Of a DNA stretch of 64,000 bases, positions 19,689 to 28,857 are shown one piece after another. This DNA comes from Roseiarcus sp963798015. GTDB taxonomy: Bacteria; Pseudomonadota; Alphaproteobacteria; Rhizobiales; Beijerinckiaceae. Under the pieces are notes generated by a model that made no database searches, was not told the origin of the DNA, and saw nothing but the letters and a program-made list of their open reading frames with translations. How positions within the stretch are numbered: the stretch's first letter is position 1; each line of letters opens with the position of its first letter. The stretch is from the NCBI GenBank assembly GCA_963798015.1, contig CAWCSA010000015.1:124001-188000 (forward strand), given 5' to 3'. The position numbers were made by a program, and so were the translations under genes.

Positions 19689-20873
19689 ATGAGTTCCTTC
19701 GGCCTTTCCTACGCCCCGTCCGAAACGCTGGGGTTTATTCCGGAAAGGCTCGAGCGGCTCACCACCATCATGGGCCGTCAGGTCGAGGAGAAGAAGGCTC
19801 CAGGCGTGTCGATGCTGATCGGCCGCCACGGCAAGGTCGCCTACCGGGACTTTGTCGGCGCGTTGCGGCCCGGCGGGCCGGCAATGACCAAGGACGCGAT
19901 CTTCCGCATCTATTCGATGACCAAGCCGATTGTTTCGGTCGCGGCGATGATGCTGGTCGAAGAAGGGCGGCTCCTCATCACTGATCCGGTGTCGAAATAC
20001 ATTCCCGCTTTCGCGAACACGAAAGTCGGAATCGTCAACGGCGACAAGCTCGACCTTGCGCCGCTCAGGCGGCCGATCACGATCCAGGACCTCATGCGGC
20101 ATACGTCGGGGCTGACCTATGGCTTCACTGGAGTGTCCCCAGTCCAGAAGCTGATCAAGGCGGCGAACGTCGTCAATTCGAACCGGACGTTGGGCGAAAA
20201 TGTCGAGGCGATGGCCGCGCTTCCGCTCATGCATCAGCCAGGCGAGGTGTGGGAGTACAGCCTCTCAACCGACGTGCTCGGGCGTGTCCTCGAGATCGTC
20301 GAAGGCGCCCGCCTCGGCGAGGTGTTGCAGCAGCGCCTGTTCAGACCCCTCGACATGGTCGATACTGCTTTTTTCACGCCGGAATCGAAGCTCGCCCGGC
20401 GCGCCGATCCGTTCTCGTTCGATGTCATGATCGCGGCGGGGGCGGATACGCGCAATTCGACCTCGCCGCCCAAATTCGAATCGGGCGGCGGCGGGCTGGT
20501 GTCGACGCTCGCCGACTACACCCGCTTCGCCGCCATGCTGAGCTTCGGCGGGACGCTCGACGGCGCACGCATCCTCAGTCCCCGCACGCTCGCTTTCATG
20601 GCGAGCGACCATCTCGACGCGAGAGCGAAGAGAGACCACTACCTGCTGTGGCCCGGCCACGGGTTCGGCCTCGGCTTCGCGGTGCGCAACGATCCCGGGA
20701 AAGCGCCGACGGCGGGCAGCGTCGGCGAATACTTCTGGGGCGGCATGATGGGCACGGCGTTCTGGGTGTCGCCGCGCGACTCCCTGTTCGCCATCATCAT
20801 GGTTCAGACGCCGGAGAACCGCGAATATTTCCGCATGCTGTTCCGCAACCTGGTGAGCGCCGCGATCGCCTGA
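19689..20873 (+). CDS. Serine hydrolase, beta-lactamase/esterase (EstB-like) fold
   Basis: A 394-residue beta-lactamase-family (class C/PBP4-like) hydrolase. The SxxK nucleophile is in RIYSMTKPI; a Tyr-containing motif is in VWEYSLSTDVLGR; the third motif region is near GHGFGLGFAV. No signal peptide, which fits cytoplasmic EstB-type esterases or 6-aminohexanoate-type hydrolases rather than a secreted beta-lactamase. The ATG at 19689 follows CAGGAG. It is divergent from rarA and convergent with gloA, with no gap. Confidence 0.85.
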   Translation: MSSFGLSYAPSETLGFIPERLERLTTIMGRQVEEKKAPGVSMLIGRHGKVAYRDFVGALRPGGPAMTKDAIFRIYSMTKPIVSVAAMMLVEEGRLLITDPVSKYIPAFANTKVGIVNGDKLDLAPLRRPITIQDLMRHTSGLTYGFTGVSPVQKLIKAANVVNSNRTLGENVEAMAALPLMHQPGEVWEYSLSTDVLGRVLEIVEGARLGEVLQQRLFRPLDMVDTAFFTPESKLARRADPFSFDVMIAAGADTRNSTSPPKFESGGGGLVSTLADYTRFAAMLSFGGTLDGARILSPRTLAFMASDHLDARAKRDHYLLWPGHGFGLGFAVRNDPGKAPTAGSVGEYFWGGMMGTAFWVSPRDSLFAIIMVQTPENREYFRMLFRNLVSAAIA

Positions 20874-21311
20874 TCACCACACGCCAATGTTCGCCGCAGA
20901 CGCCCACGGCTCCGCCGGCGCTTTCTTCTCGCCCTTCTGGATGAGCTCGATCGAGATGGCGTCCGGCGTGCGGATGAAGGCCATGTGGCCGTCGCGCGGT
21001 GGTCGGTTGATGGTCACACCGGCGGCCTTGAGCTTGGCGCAGGTCGCGTAGATGTCGTCGACGGCATAGGCGAGATGGCCAAAATTGCGCCCGCCAGTGT
21101 AGGGCTCCGGATCCCAGTTGTGGGTGAGCTCGACGGTCGGCTTCCGGCTCGCCTTCGCAGTCTCGACGTCGTCCGGGGCGGCGAGAAACACCAAGGTGTA
21201 GCGGGCCTTCTCGTTCTCGATGCGGCGCGTCTCGGCAAATCCCATGATCTCGAAAAAGGCAATGGTCGCCTTGAGATCCGTCACGCGGATCATCGTATGC
21301 AAATATTCCAT
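20874..21311 (-). CDS. gloA: Lactoylglutathione lyase (glyoxalase I)
   Basis: A 145-residue VOC-superfamily enzyme converting the methylglyoxal-glutathione adduct to S-lactoylglutathione. It follows proteobacterial GloA end to end: HTMIRVTDL at the start, VELTHNWDPEPYTGGRNFGHLAYAV in the middle, and SIELIQK at the end, giving the His-Glu-His-Glu metal site. The ATG at 21309-21311 is the family start; the longer upstream frame is not real. Divergent from the CDF transporter with about 93 bases between. Confidence 0.93.
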   Translation of the reverse strand: MEYLHTMIRVTDLKATIAFFEIMGFAETRRIENEKARYTLVFLAAPDDVETAKASRKPTVELTHNWDPEPYTGGRNFGHLAYAVDDIYATCAKLKAAGVTINRPPRDGHMAFIRTPDAISIELIQKGEKKAPAEPWASAANIGVW

Positions 21312-21404
21312 GGGTTCCTCGTCGGGGTTTGCTTCGTTAATGGGTTCAGAGCATAACGCCTTCGGTCTCAAGGGGAAGCCCCCCGGACATATGGACGAGT
21401 CGCT

Positions 21405-22817
21405 TTGGAGACAAAGCCGCGCCATCCGGCCGAGGACCACTCGACCCTGAAGCAGCGCGCGGCCGCCGCCTCGATCATCGCAAGCACAGTTCTCGCGGCG
21501 CTCAAGCTGGCGGCTGGCATGGCTTCCGGATCGCTCGCGCTGCTCTCGGAAGGCGCCCATAACACGATCGACATCGGGGCGAGCGCCCTCACCCTCTTCG
21601 CCGTGCGCGAGGCCGACAAGCCCGCCGACGCCGATCATCCATTTGGCCACGCCAAGATCGAGGCGGTAGCGGCGCTGGCCGAGACCGGCCTTCTCGCAGC
21701 GCTCTCGATCGGCGTCGCCATCCAGGCGATCGAGCGCCTCCGCGGCGGCGACGCTGAGGTCGACGTCGGCGCGTTCGCGATCGGCGTGATCCTATTCTCG
21801 ATCGTCGTCGATATCGTGCGCTGGCGGGCGCTGACCTATGCGGCGCACACGACCTCGAGCCACGCGCTCAGCGCTGACGCGCTGCATTATTCGAGCGATC
21901 TCGTTGCCTCTGTGCTTGTCCTCACCGGGCTCGCGGCCACGCGGGCAGGATACGCCCATGCCGATGCGCTGGCGGCGATCGGCGTCGCTGGCTTCATCGC
22001 CGTCGCGGGCTTTCGCCTGGGGCGGACCACGATCGATGCGCTCGTCGACCGCGCGCCCGAGGGTCTGACCGACGCGATCCGCAGCCTGCTCATGCACGAC
22101 ACGAGCGTCGCGGGGATCGAGGCAATCCGCCTCAGGCCGAGCGGGCCTAAGATCGTAGGCGACGTCATCGTCTCGGTGTCGCGCACTCTGCCGCTCGAAC
22201 GTGTCGCTGGGATCAAGGCCGAGCTGCAATCGCGGATCGCACGAAAGTGGCCCCAGGCCGAATTGACGATCACCGCCAATCCGCTCGCGCTCGACGACGA
22301 GACGATCCTCGAGCGGGTGCTGGTGACCGCCGCGCGACGAGGCTTGCCAGTGCATCATGTGACCATCCAGGACATCGAAGCGCGCAAGACCGTCACCCTC
22401 GATCTCGAGGTCGACGGCGCAATGTCGCTTGGCGACGCGCATCGGCTCGCCTCCGAGCTTGAGGACGCGATCGCCGCGGAGATTGGCGAGGACGTCGAGG
22501 TCGAGACCCACATCGAGCCTGCCGAGCCGGAGTCCAGCGGGCAATTGGCGGAGCCGAATCTCGCACACCGCATCGAGGCGTCGCTCGCCGCCGCAGCCGC
22601 CGAACAAGGACGCGTGCGCGACATCCACGACGTGCGGGTGCGCGAAACCTCGGGCGGCGTGTTCGTCCTCTTCCACTGCCACGCCGATCCGGCGACACCG
22701 GTGGAGACCGTTCACGACGCCGTCGATTCGCTCGAGCGCTCGGTCAAGGCGGCTTTTCCAGAAGCGCGCCGGGTCGTAGGGCACGCCGAGCCGGCAGGGA
22801 CCGAGGCAGGCGGGTAA
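21405..22817 (+). CDS. Cation diffusion facilitator (CDF) family metal transporter
   Basis: A 470-residue CDF antiporter that exports divalent metal (Zn, Co, Fe or Mn) in exchange for H+. Six membrane segments lie in the first ~210 residues. The transport site is His52xxxAsp56 (GAHNTID) in TM2 and a second HxxxD (ALHYSSD) in TM5. HPFGHAKIEAVAAL is the family signature. After the usual cytoplasmic ZT_dimer domain come two further tandem ferredoxin-like domains, so it belongs to the longer group of CDFs. The start is TTG; no ATG is available in frame nearby. Confidence 0.9.
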   Translation: METKPRHPAEDHSTLKQRAAAASIIASTVLAALKLAAGMASGSLALLSEGAHNTIDIGASALTLFAVREADKPADADHPFGHAKIEAVAALAETGLLAALSIGVAIQAIERLRGGDAEVDVGAFAIGVILFSIVVDIVRWRALTYAAHTTSSHALSADALHYSSDLVASVLVLTGLAATRAGYAHADALAAIGVAGFIAVAGFRLGRTTIDALVDRAPEGLTDAIRSLLMHDTSVAGIEAIRLRPSGPKIVGDVIVSVSRTLPLERVAGIKAELQSRIARKWPQAELTITANPLALDDETILERVLVTAARRGLPVHHVTIQDIEARKTVTLDLEVDGAMSLGDAHRLASELEDAIAAEIGEDVEVETHIEPAEPESSGQLAEPNLAHRIEASLAAAAAEQGRVRDIHDVRVRETSGGVFVLFHCHADPATPVETVHDAVDSLERSVKAAFPEARRVVGHAEPAGTEAGG

Positions 22818-22828
22818 CGCCGGCGGCT

Positions 22829-23725
22829 TCAGGGCGCGTGCGACTGCGTCGCCGCGATCTCGTCCAACCTCGAGAGGAACAGCTTGAGAATCGGCGAAGT
22901 GTTAGCCTTATCGTAGCCGACGACGAGGTCGATCGTCGGCGCTGTCGCGCGCAGTGGGCGGCTGGTCACCGACCGGGGGAGGAGATTCCTCGCATAAGCG
23001 GGCATGAGCATCACGGCGCCGGTCGAGGCGATCAGCGACACCGCATGGGCGAGATTGTCCACTTCGTGCGCGGGCTTGATGTCGAGGCCGGATCGCTCAA
23101 GGTAGCCCGCAATCAGAGCGCGGACGACTGGCGCCGTGTTGGATGTAACGATGAACGTCTCACCGACGATGTCCGACAAGTCGACGGCCTCTTGCTCGGC
23201 CAGACGATGATCGCTCGGGAACATCATGAACAGCGGCTCGGCCACCACGCGCCGGTAGGCCAGGCTTTCTTGTTTCTCCCGGCGCATGAATGCGGCGTCA
23301 AGCCGCCCCCGCATGAGCTCCGCGGCCAGGTCCGGAGAGTACTGGCTTGCGATGGTCAGCTTCATGTTCGGCAGTTGATCGTGAAGAATGCGCATCGCCT
23401 TCGGCAGCCAGTCAATCTCCGTTCCGGTTAGGAAGCCGAGCGCGAAGGCCGGCTTAAGAGGCTCGGCGGCCCGCCGCGCCGCTTCGACCGCCGCCTCCGC
23501 CTGGGTGAGCGCGAGCCGCGCATGGTCGAGAAACGCGCGGCCCGCCGCTGTCAGTTCGACACCGCGCGCGCTGCGGTTCATCAGCGGGACCCCGACTTCG
23601 TATTCGAGATCCCGGATTTGGCGGCTGAGCGAAGGTTGGGCGGTGTGCAGCCGCTTCTCGGCCGCGAGCGTCAGGCTGCCCTCCTCGGCGACTGCGATGA
23701 AATAGCGAAGGTGCCGTAGCTCCAT
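22829..23725 (-). CDS. LysR family transcriptional regulator
   Basis: A 298-residue LysR regulator. The winged HTH is in the first 60 residues (RYFIAVAEEGSLTLAAEKRL, TAQPSLSRQIRDLE). The effector domain follows with GFLTGTEIDW and LRALIAGYLE. It resembles the BenM/CatM/HcaR-like group. It is divergently oriented to the SDR-hydrolase pair beginning at 23901, the usual layout for regulation of neighbours and self. A TGGACCG-N9-CGGTCCA palindrome lies in the shared intergenic region. Confidence 0.9.
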   Translation of the reverse strand: MELRHLRYFIAVAEEGSLTLAAEKRLHTAQPSLSRQIRDLEYEVGVPLMNRSARGVELTAAGRAFLDHARLALTQAEAAVEAARRAAEPLKPAFALGFLTGTEIDWLPKAMRILHDQLPNMKLTIASQYSPDLAAELMRGRLDAAFMRREKQESLAYRRVVAEPLFMMFPSDHRLAEQEAVDLSDIVGETFIVTSNTAPVVRALIAGYLERSGLDIKPAHEVDNLAHAVSLIASTGAVMLMPAYARNLLPRSVTSRPLRATAPTIDLVVGYDKANTSPILKLFLSRLDEIAATQSHAP

Positions 23726-23839
23726 AGCCCTTTCCATATCTCCAAGGCATGCCCCCCAGCTTACAAAGTCTTTTTCGTGGACGCCAGCGGACACCACATG
23801 GCTTTCACCGAAAGCGGCGGCGGCTGGTCTCAGTCTCTG

Positions 23840-23862
23840 TGGACCGCGGCCGCCACGGTCCA
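23840..23862. promoter_or_regulatory. Candidate LysR operator
   Basis: TGGACCG (23840-23846) and CGGTCCA (23856-23862) form perfect 7-base arms around 9 bases in the LysR/SDR intergenic region, about 40 bases before the SDR start. Its position suits a LysR-type binding site, though binding is not shown. Confidence 0.45.
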
Positions 23863-23900
23863 TGCTCTGCCGGCATGACAACACAATTGCGAGGATTACA

Positions 23901-24644
23901 ATGGGCAACCCAGTCGTCTTGATCACTGGCGCCTTGACCGGGATCGGTCGAGCCGCCGCCGTCGCTTTCGCCAAGAAAGGCGCAAAAGTCGTTGTCGCCG
24001 GCAGGCGTGACGAGGTCGGCCAGGCGCTCGCGAAGGAGCTGCGTTCTCTCGGTTCAGAGGCCGAGTTTATCAATGCCGACGTCCGCAAGGACGAAGACGT
24101 CCGCGCTCTGGTCGACAAGACCGTCGCACGGTTTGGCCGTCTCGATGTCGCGGTGAACAATGCCGGCACCGAGGGCAAGCCTGGTCTGATCACGGACCAG
24201 ACCGCAGAGAGCTATGCCGCGACGTTCGACACCAATGTTCTCGGCGTGATCCTGAGCATGAAGCACGAAGTGCGCGCCATGCAAGGACAGGGCAGCGGCG
24301 CCATCATCAACATCTCCTCGACCTACGGGCACGAGGGGGCGGCGGGGGCTTCCGTCTATGTCGGCAGCAAGCACGCCGTCGAAGGCATCACCAAGTCGGT
24401 GGCGCTCGAGATCGCCAAGTCGGGAATCCGAGTGAATGCCGTGGCCCCCGGTCCTACCGACACCGGCATGTTGACACGCTTCACCGGCACGCCGGAAAAC
24501 AAGGCGGCTTCGGTGGCGACGGTTCCGATGGCTCGCCTCGGCCTCACCGAGGAGCTTGCCGATGCGATTGTCTTCATCGCGTCGGACGAAGCCTCATTCA
24601 TCACCGGCCATGTCCTTAATGTCGATGGCGGCAAGAGCCACTGA
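23901..24644 (+). CDS. SDR family oxidoreductase
   Basis: A 247-residue classical short-chain dehydrogenase with cofactor motif TGALTGIG, NNAG (VNNAGTEGKPG), the catalytic Ser in NISSTYGHEG, and YVGSKHAVEG carrying the Tyr-Lys pair. AGRR after the second strand suggests NADP(H). It ends with the usual ITGHVLNVDGGKSH. The ATG at 23901 follows a GAGGA sequence and is preferred over 23862. The sequence resembles glucose 1-dehydrogenase/FabG-like enzymes but substrate is unknown. It is divergent from the LysR gene and probably controlled by it. Confidence 0.88.
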   Translation: MGNPVVLITGALTGIGRAAAVAFAKKGAKVVVAGRRDEVGQALAKELRSLGSEAEFINADVRKDEDVRALVDKTVARFGRLDVAVNNAGTEGKPGLITDQTAESYAATFDTNVLGVILSMKHEVRAMQGQGSGAIINISSTYGHEGAAGASVYVGSKHAVEGITKSVALEIAKSGIRVNAVAPGPTDTGMLTRFTGTPENKAASVATVPMARLGLTEELADAIVFIASDEASFITGHVLNVDGGKSH

Positions 24645-24687
24645 CCCTGTCCCGGCGCGGAGCAAGCCTCCGCGCCAGATTTTTAAG

Positions 24688-24710
24688 GGGCGGCCTGCCC
24701 GAGGCCGCCC
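24688..24710 (+). terminator. GC hairpin between SDR and hydrolase genes
   Basis: GGGCGGCCT (24688-24696) and AGGCCGCCC (24702-24710) are perfect 9-base arms around GCCCG. The T run precedes rather than follows the hairpin, so it may act as a processing or Rho-linked site, or as a terminator for the other strand. Confidence 0.5.
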
Positions 24711-24771
24711 ACCGCCCGGTTTCGATCGCTTGGCAAAGTCGGTTTGAGCCTGACAGCCAGAGAGAACTTCA

Positions 24772-25686
24772 ATGGTCGAGCACAATCACCAGACCGCGCC
24801 GACGCAGTTCGTCGAGGCCAAAGGAATCCGTTTCGCCTATCGCCGTTTCGGCAAGCCCAGCGGTGTGCCGCTGCTGTTCAACCAGCATTTCCGCGGGACT
24901 ATCGATTATTGGGATCCGGCGGTAACCGACGGCCTAGCTGGGAACCGCGAGGTGATCCTCTTCAATAATGCAGGCGTTTCGAGCAGTTCGGCCAAGGTCC
25001 CGACGAGCTTTCAGGAGATGGGCGCGAACGCCATCGCCTTCATCAGGGCTCTCGGACTTACCAAGGTCGACGTGCTCGGCTTTTCCATCGGCGGCATGGT
25101 CGCTCAGGAAATCACAGCGGAGGCTCCCGCTCTCGTGCGCCGGCTCATTCTTGTCGGCACCGGACCGCGCGGCGCCGATATGTCGACGAGCAGATCCGCA
25201 GAGATCTTCGCCGGCGCCTACGATCCGCCGGAGCATCTGTGGCTTGCGGTTCACTTCTCGCCGTCCCCCTCGAGCAGGGCCGCAGGCCTCGCCTTTCTGA
25301 AACGCAAGCTTCTCCGCAAGGATCGCGATCCGGAGGTGAGCGAGGAAGCCGGAGCGGCGCAGCGCGAAGCCATCGGCAAATATGTCGCGCCCGCCGAGAG
25401 CGTTCTCGACTATCTGAAAGATATCCGTCAGCCAACGCTGATCGTGCAGGGCAGCAACGACGTCATCATCCCCACGGTGAACTCTTACCTGCTGCAGCAA
25501 AATCTACCGAACGCGCAGCTGGTCCTCTACCCGGACGCCAATCACGGATCGTTCTACCAGTACCCGGAACTCTTCGTGTCGCAAGCCGACCAGTTCCTAA
25601 CTTCGGCCCTGCAAGGCGACGATGCGAACCTACAGTCCTCCGAACGGCTGCCGTTCCCCTCCATCATCTCGGCGGAGCGAACCTAG
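24772..25686 (+). CDS. Alpha/beta hydrolase
   Basis: A 304-residue alpha/beta hydrolase fold enzyme. The nucleophile elbow is GFSIGGMVAQ, the acid is in VQGSNDVIIP and the catalytic His in PDANHGSFYQ. No signal peptide. Family relatives include haloperoxidase-like esterases and epoxide or dienelactone-type hydrolases; substrate is not deducible. It follows the LysR-divergent SDR and is probably in the same regulon, although a GC hairpin lies between the two. Confidence 0.88.
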   Translation: MVEHNHQTAPTQFVEAKGIRFAYRRFGKPSGVPLLFNQHFRGTIDYWDPAVTDGLAGNREVILFNNAGVSSSSAKVPTSFQEMGANAIAFIRALGLTKVDVLGFSIGGMVAQEITAEAPALVRRLILVGTGPRGADMSTSRSAEIFAGAYDPPEHLWLAVHFSPSPSSRAAGLAFLKRKLLRKDRDPEVSEEAGAAQREAIGKYVAPAESVLDYLKDIRQPTLIVQGSNDVIIPTVNSYLLQQNLPNAQLVLYPDANHGSFYQYPELFVSQADQFLTSALQGDDANLQSSERLPFPSIISAERT

Positions 25687-25781
25687 CCGCGATCGGTCGA
25701 GACCAACGCTTGAATCGAGCTTGGTCTGACGCGGCTTGCCCCTGACGGCGGGCGCGCCCGCTCGCGTTGACGGCCGTCAGC

Positions 25782-25827
25782 GTCGATCTCCCGCTCATAC
25801 CTTAGTCGATCTCCCGTGCATACCTTA
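25782..25827 (+). repeat. 23-bp tandem direct repeat upstream of emrA
   Basis: Two adjacent 23-base copies (25782-25804 and 25805-25827) begin GTCGATCTCCCG and end CATACCTTA, differing at two positions. They sit 80-125 bases before the emrA start, with no gene between, and may be regulator-binding repeats. Confidence 0.7.
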
Positions 25828-25906
25828 AGTGTATTTGAGCCAGATCCGCAGGGGCGTAAAGATGGGCTAAAGGGTTGTCTTGGCTGAGAGCCCTGCGGAG
25901 CCCCTT

Positions 25907-27061
25907 ATGGCCGATTCGCAAGTGACGGATAGTTCTTCGCCCCAAACGGTTTCGACGTCGGATCGGCTGCGCGGCTGGCTCTACCCGTTCCTTCGCATTG
26001 CCTTTCTTGCCTTCATCGCCTGGCTGATCTGGTACACCGCCGCCCATTGGGACCGCTGGACGGGCGCTGCGCGTTTCGAATCGACGGACGACGCCTTCGT
26101 CGCGGGCGACGTGACGCCGCTCTCCGCGCGCGTGTCCGGATACATCACCGAAATGCCGGTCAATGACTTCCAGGCCATCCGCAAGGGTGATCTGATCGCT
26201 GTCATCGATCCGTCCGACTACCAGGCTCAGTTCGACTTGGCGCAAGCCAATCTCGCCGCAGCCGAGGCCACGCTCGCCAACCTCGAGAACCAGCGTAGCA
26301 TTCAGCAGGCGCTTGTCCGGGAGGCTGAGGCGACGATCAACTCGACCGAGGCCGATGTGCTGCGCTACCAGCTCGAGGACAAGCGGCAGCGCGAGTTGTT
26401 CAAGACTGGAATCGCCGGCACACAAAAACTGGTCGAACAGGCCGACGACAATGCGGAGAAAGCGCTTGCCCAGCGGCGCCTGAACGAAGCCCAGCTCGAC
26501 CAGCAGAAGGCCGCGCTCGCCGCCATCGACATTCAGGAAAAGCAGCTTCAGGCGCAAATTCACGCGGCGGAAGCACAGGCCGCGCTCGCCTCCAACAACC
26601 TGCGCTATACGCGAATCCTCTCGCCCGCCGATGGCCTCGTCGGCCAGCGGCAAGTGCGGCTCGGCCAATTCGTCAATGTCGGCACGCAAGTGATCGCCGT
26701 CCTGCCGCTGCCGAATATCTGGACGCTCGCGAACTTCAAGGAAACGCAGATGACCAACATCCGGGTCGGCCAGCCGGCGCGGGTGACTGTCGACGCCTTT
26801 CCCGACCTCAAGCTCACTGGCCACGTGGACTCTTGGTCGCCGGGAACGGGCAGCACCTTCGCGCTGCTTCCGCCCGACAATGCGACCGGGAACTTCACCA
26901 AAGTGGTCCAGCGCGTGCCCGTAAAGATCGTGCTCGACAGCAACCCTTCGCTTGGTGCGCTGGTGCGGCCGGGCATGTCGGTCGAAGCCACGGTCGATAC
27001 CGGCGCGGGCCCGGCGGGGAGCGTCGGAACAGCGACGAGCGCCGCTACGTCCCAGCCATGA
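25907..27061 (+). CDS. EmrA/HlyD-type membrane fusion protein
   Basis: About 384 residues. One N-terminal membrane anchor (FLRIAFLAFIAWLIWYTAA) is followed by a biotinyl-lipoyl-like half (STDDAFVAGDVTPLSARVSG), a long coiled coil (residues ~90-215), the second lipoyl half (TRILSPADGLVGQR) and a beta-barrel domain. This is the periplasmic adaptor of a drug efflux system pairing with the DHA2 permease that overlaps it. The ATG at 25907 was chosen; a TTG at 25880 is an alternative. The stop TGA overlaps the permease ATG (ATGA), implying translational coupling. Confidence 0.9.
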   Translation: MADSQVTDSSSPQTVSTSDRLRGWLYPFLRIAFLAFIAWLIWYTAAHWDRWTGAARFESTDDAFVAGDVTPLSARVSGYITEMPVNDFQAIRKGDLIAVIDPSDYQAQFDLAQANLAAAEATLANLENQRSIQQALVREAEATINSTEADVLRYQLEDKRQRELFKTGIAGTQKLVEQADDNAEKALAQRRLNEAQLDQQKAALAAIDIQEKQLQAQIHAAEAQAALASNNLRYTRILSPADGLVGQRQVRLGQFVNVGTQVIAVLPLPNIWTLANFKETQMTNIRVGQPARVTVDAFPDLKLTGHVDSWSPGTGSTFALLPPDNATGNFTKVVQRVPVKIVLDSNPSLGALVRPGMSVEATVDTGAGPAGSVGTATSAATSQP

Positions 27062-28686
27062 CCGCCGTACCCGCCGCACTCGCCTTGGCCGGCGCGGAGG
27101 TCCACGCCAAGACGCCGATCACTTCAGCCGGCGTCGCCTCTCATGCTGCGGGGTGGAGGCCGCAGCGACTCAGCGCCGATTCGCTCAGGCCCTATGTCGG
27201 TATATTGGGCGTCCTGATCGGCGCGCTTCTCTCAACCATTGGCAGCCGCATTACGACCTTCGGGCTCGCGGATCTGCGCGGCGGGCTGCACTTCGGGTTC
27301 GACGAAGGCGCATGGATGACAACAAGCTTCGGCGTCGGCCAGATGGTCATCGGCGTCGCTTGTCCCTATCTCGGCGCGATCTTCAGCGTCCGGCGGATCC
27401 TTCTGTATGGGATCGCCCTCCTGTTCGTCGCCAGCCTGCTGGCGCCCTTGTCGCCCAATCTCACCGCCTTCCTCACGGCGCAATTTCTCGCCGGCGTGGG
27501 CGCTGGAACCTTCATCCCGCTCACCATCGGCTTCATCGTCCGCAATCTCCCGCAGCGCCTCGTTGTCTACGGCCTCGCGGTCTACGCGATGAACTCCGAA
27601 CTGTCGCAGAACGTCGCGGCTTCGCTCGAGGGCTGGTACTCAGACAGCGTGTCATGGCGGTGGATCGAATGGCAATATTGCGCCGCCCTCCCCTTCATGT
27701 TCGTGTGCATCTGGTACGGAGTGCCGCGCGAGAAGGTGAACACAAGCCTCCTTCAGCACCTCGACTGGCCCGGACTCGTCTATTCCGGCTTCGGTTTCGC
27801 GCTTCTTTACGCGGGCCTCGACCAGGGCAACCGGCTGGACTGGAACAACAACGGTCTCGTCAATGGCCTCTTGTTTTCCGGCGGGTTGCTCACACTCGCC
27901 TTCGTGGTGCGAGAGCTTTGGATCGAGAGGCCGTTCCTCAATCTTCGGCTGCTCGCCCGTGAGGGGCTTGTCGCCATCCTCCTCTTGGTCACCGGCTTCC
28001 GGTTCATCATTCTCTCGACCGCCTACATCATTCCGACCTACCTTCAGGTGGTGCAGAACTATCGGGAGCTGCAGGTCGGCGCGGTTTTGCTCTGGATCGC
28101 CCTGCCGCAGCTTCTGATTGTCCTTCCGCTTGGCTGGCTTCTGCAACGCGTCGACGCCCGTCTGGCGCTGGCGTTCGGCGCGATTTTGATTGGCGTAGCC
28201 TGTCTCATGGGGACCGGCCTCACGCAAGACTGGGCCACCGAAGACTTTCTCCCCTCCCAGGTCTTACAGGCGATCGGCCAATCGTTCGCGTTGACCTCCG
28301 TCGTTGTTCTCGCTGTCCGATCGATGAGCCCCGCCGACGTATTGACGATCGGCACGCTGTTCCAGACCAGTCGCCTGTTCGGCGGCGAGATCGGAACCGC
28401 CTTCATGCAGACCTTCGTGCGCGTGCGGGAACAGGTGCACTCCAATCTCATCGGCCTGCATGTCGATAGCCTTGGCGGCCAGACGGCCGATCGGCTGGCC
28501 GCGTATCGCAACGCAGTCGCCGCGCATTCGGCCGACGCTGCGCTCGCTGTGGAGCGCGGGACGAACCTGCTTGCGTCCGCGGTCGCGAAGCAGGCCGCCG
28601 TTCTCGCGTATATCGACGGATTTCTCGCCGCCGCTATCGGCGCCTATGCGTGCCTGTTCTTGACCGCGCTCTTGAGGCGGCATTGA
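27058..28686 (+). CDS. MFS multidrug transporter, DHA2 (EmrB-like)
   Basis: A 542-residue major facilitator protein with about 14 hydrophobic segments. DHA2-type features include LADLRGGLHFGFDEGAWMTT, in the region where EmrB has DIxGxLG...WVxTSY, and AGVGAGTFIPLTIGFI, motif C-like. It would export drugs, dyes or fatty-acid-like compounds across the inner membrane, handing them to the EmrA partner encoded immediately upstream. No TolC gene lies here. The gene starts within the last codons of emrA. The long frame extending upstream of this ATG is a shadow of emrA. Confidence 0.9.
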   Translation: MTAVPAALALAGAEVHAKTPITSAGVASHAAGWRPQRLSADSLRPYVGILGVLIGALLSTIGSRITTFGLADLRGGLHFGFDEGAWMTTSFGVGQMVIGVACPYLGAIFSVRRILLYGIALLFVASLLAPLSPNLTAFLTAQFLAGVGAGTFIPLTIGFIVRNLPQRLVVYGLAVYAMNSELSQNVAASLEGWYSDSVSWRWIEWQYCAALPFMFVCIWYGVPREKVNTSLLQHLDWPGLVYSGFGFALLYAGLDQGNRLDWNNNGLVNGLLFSGGLLTLAFVVRELWIERPFLNLRLLAREGLVAILLLVTGFRFIILSTAYIIPTYLQVVQNYRELQVGAVLLWIALPQLLIVLPLGWLLQRVDARLALAFGAILIGVACLMGTGLTQDWATEDFLPSQVLQAIGQSFALTSVVVLAVRSMSPADVLTIGTLFQTSRLFGGEIGTAFMQTFVRVREQVHSNLIGLHVDSLGGQTADRLAAYRNAVAAHSADAALAVERGTNLLASAVAKQAAVLAYIDGFLAAAIGAYACLFLTALLRRH

Positions 28687-28857
28687 GAAAAAGCGGCTCC
28701 GCTGACAATTCACTCAGCGTGAGCTCAAACAGCCGATCGCTTGGCGGCGCTCGTGATGGATTATCCGGCTCCCGCCCACTAGTGTCTACGGCACGAAACA
28801 GGAAGCGCTAAATCGTAATGCGTGACTGGCGCGCCGACAACAAAATAGGAGGGTGAG

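Noticed and set aside
19575..20234. 220-codon upstream extension of the rarA frame
   Set aside because: It lies antisense to the beta-lactamase-fold gene, and RarA homologues start at MSLLDGLDP, matching the ATG at 19574.
19689..20873. Antibiotic-resistance beta-lactamase
   Set aside because: The SMTK motif is present but there is no signal peptide, and the sequence looks like EstB-type esterases.
26833..27057. Upstream extension of the EmrB-like frame
   Set aside because: Overlaps emrA out of frame. The ATG at 27058 overlaps the emrA stop in the usual coupled way and begins the transporter.
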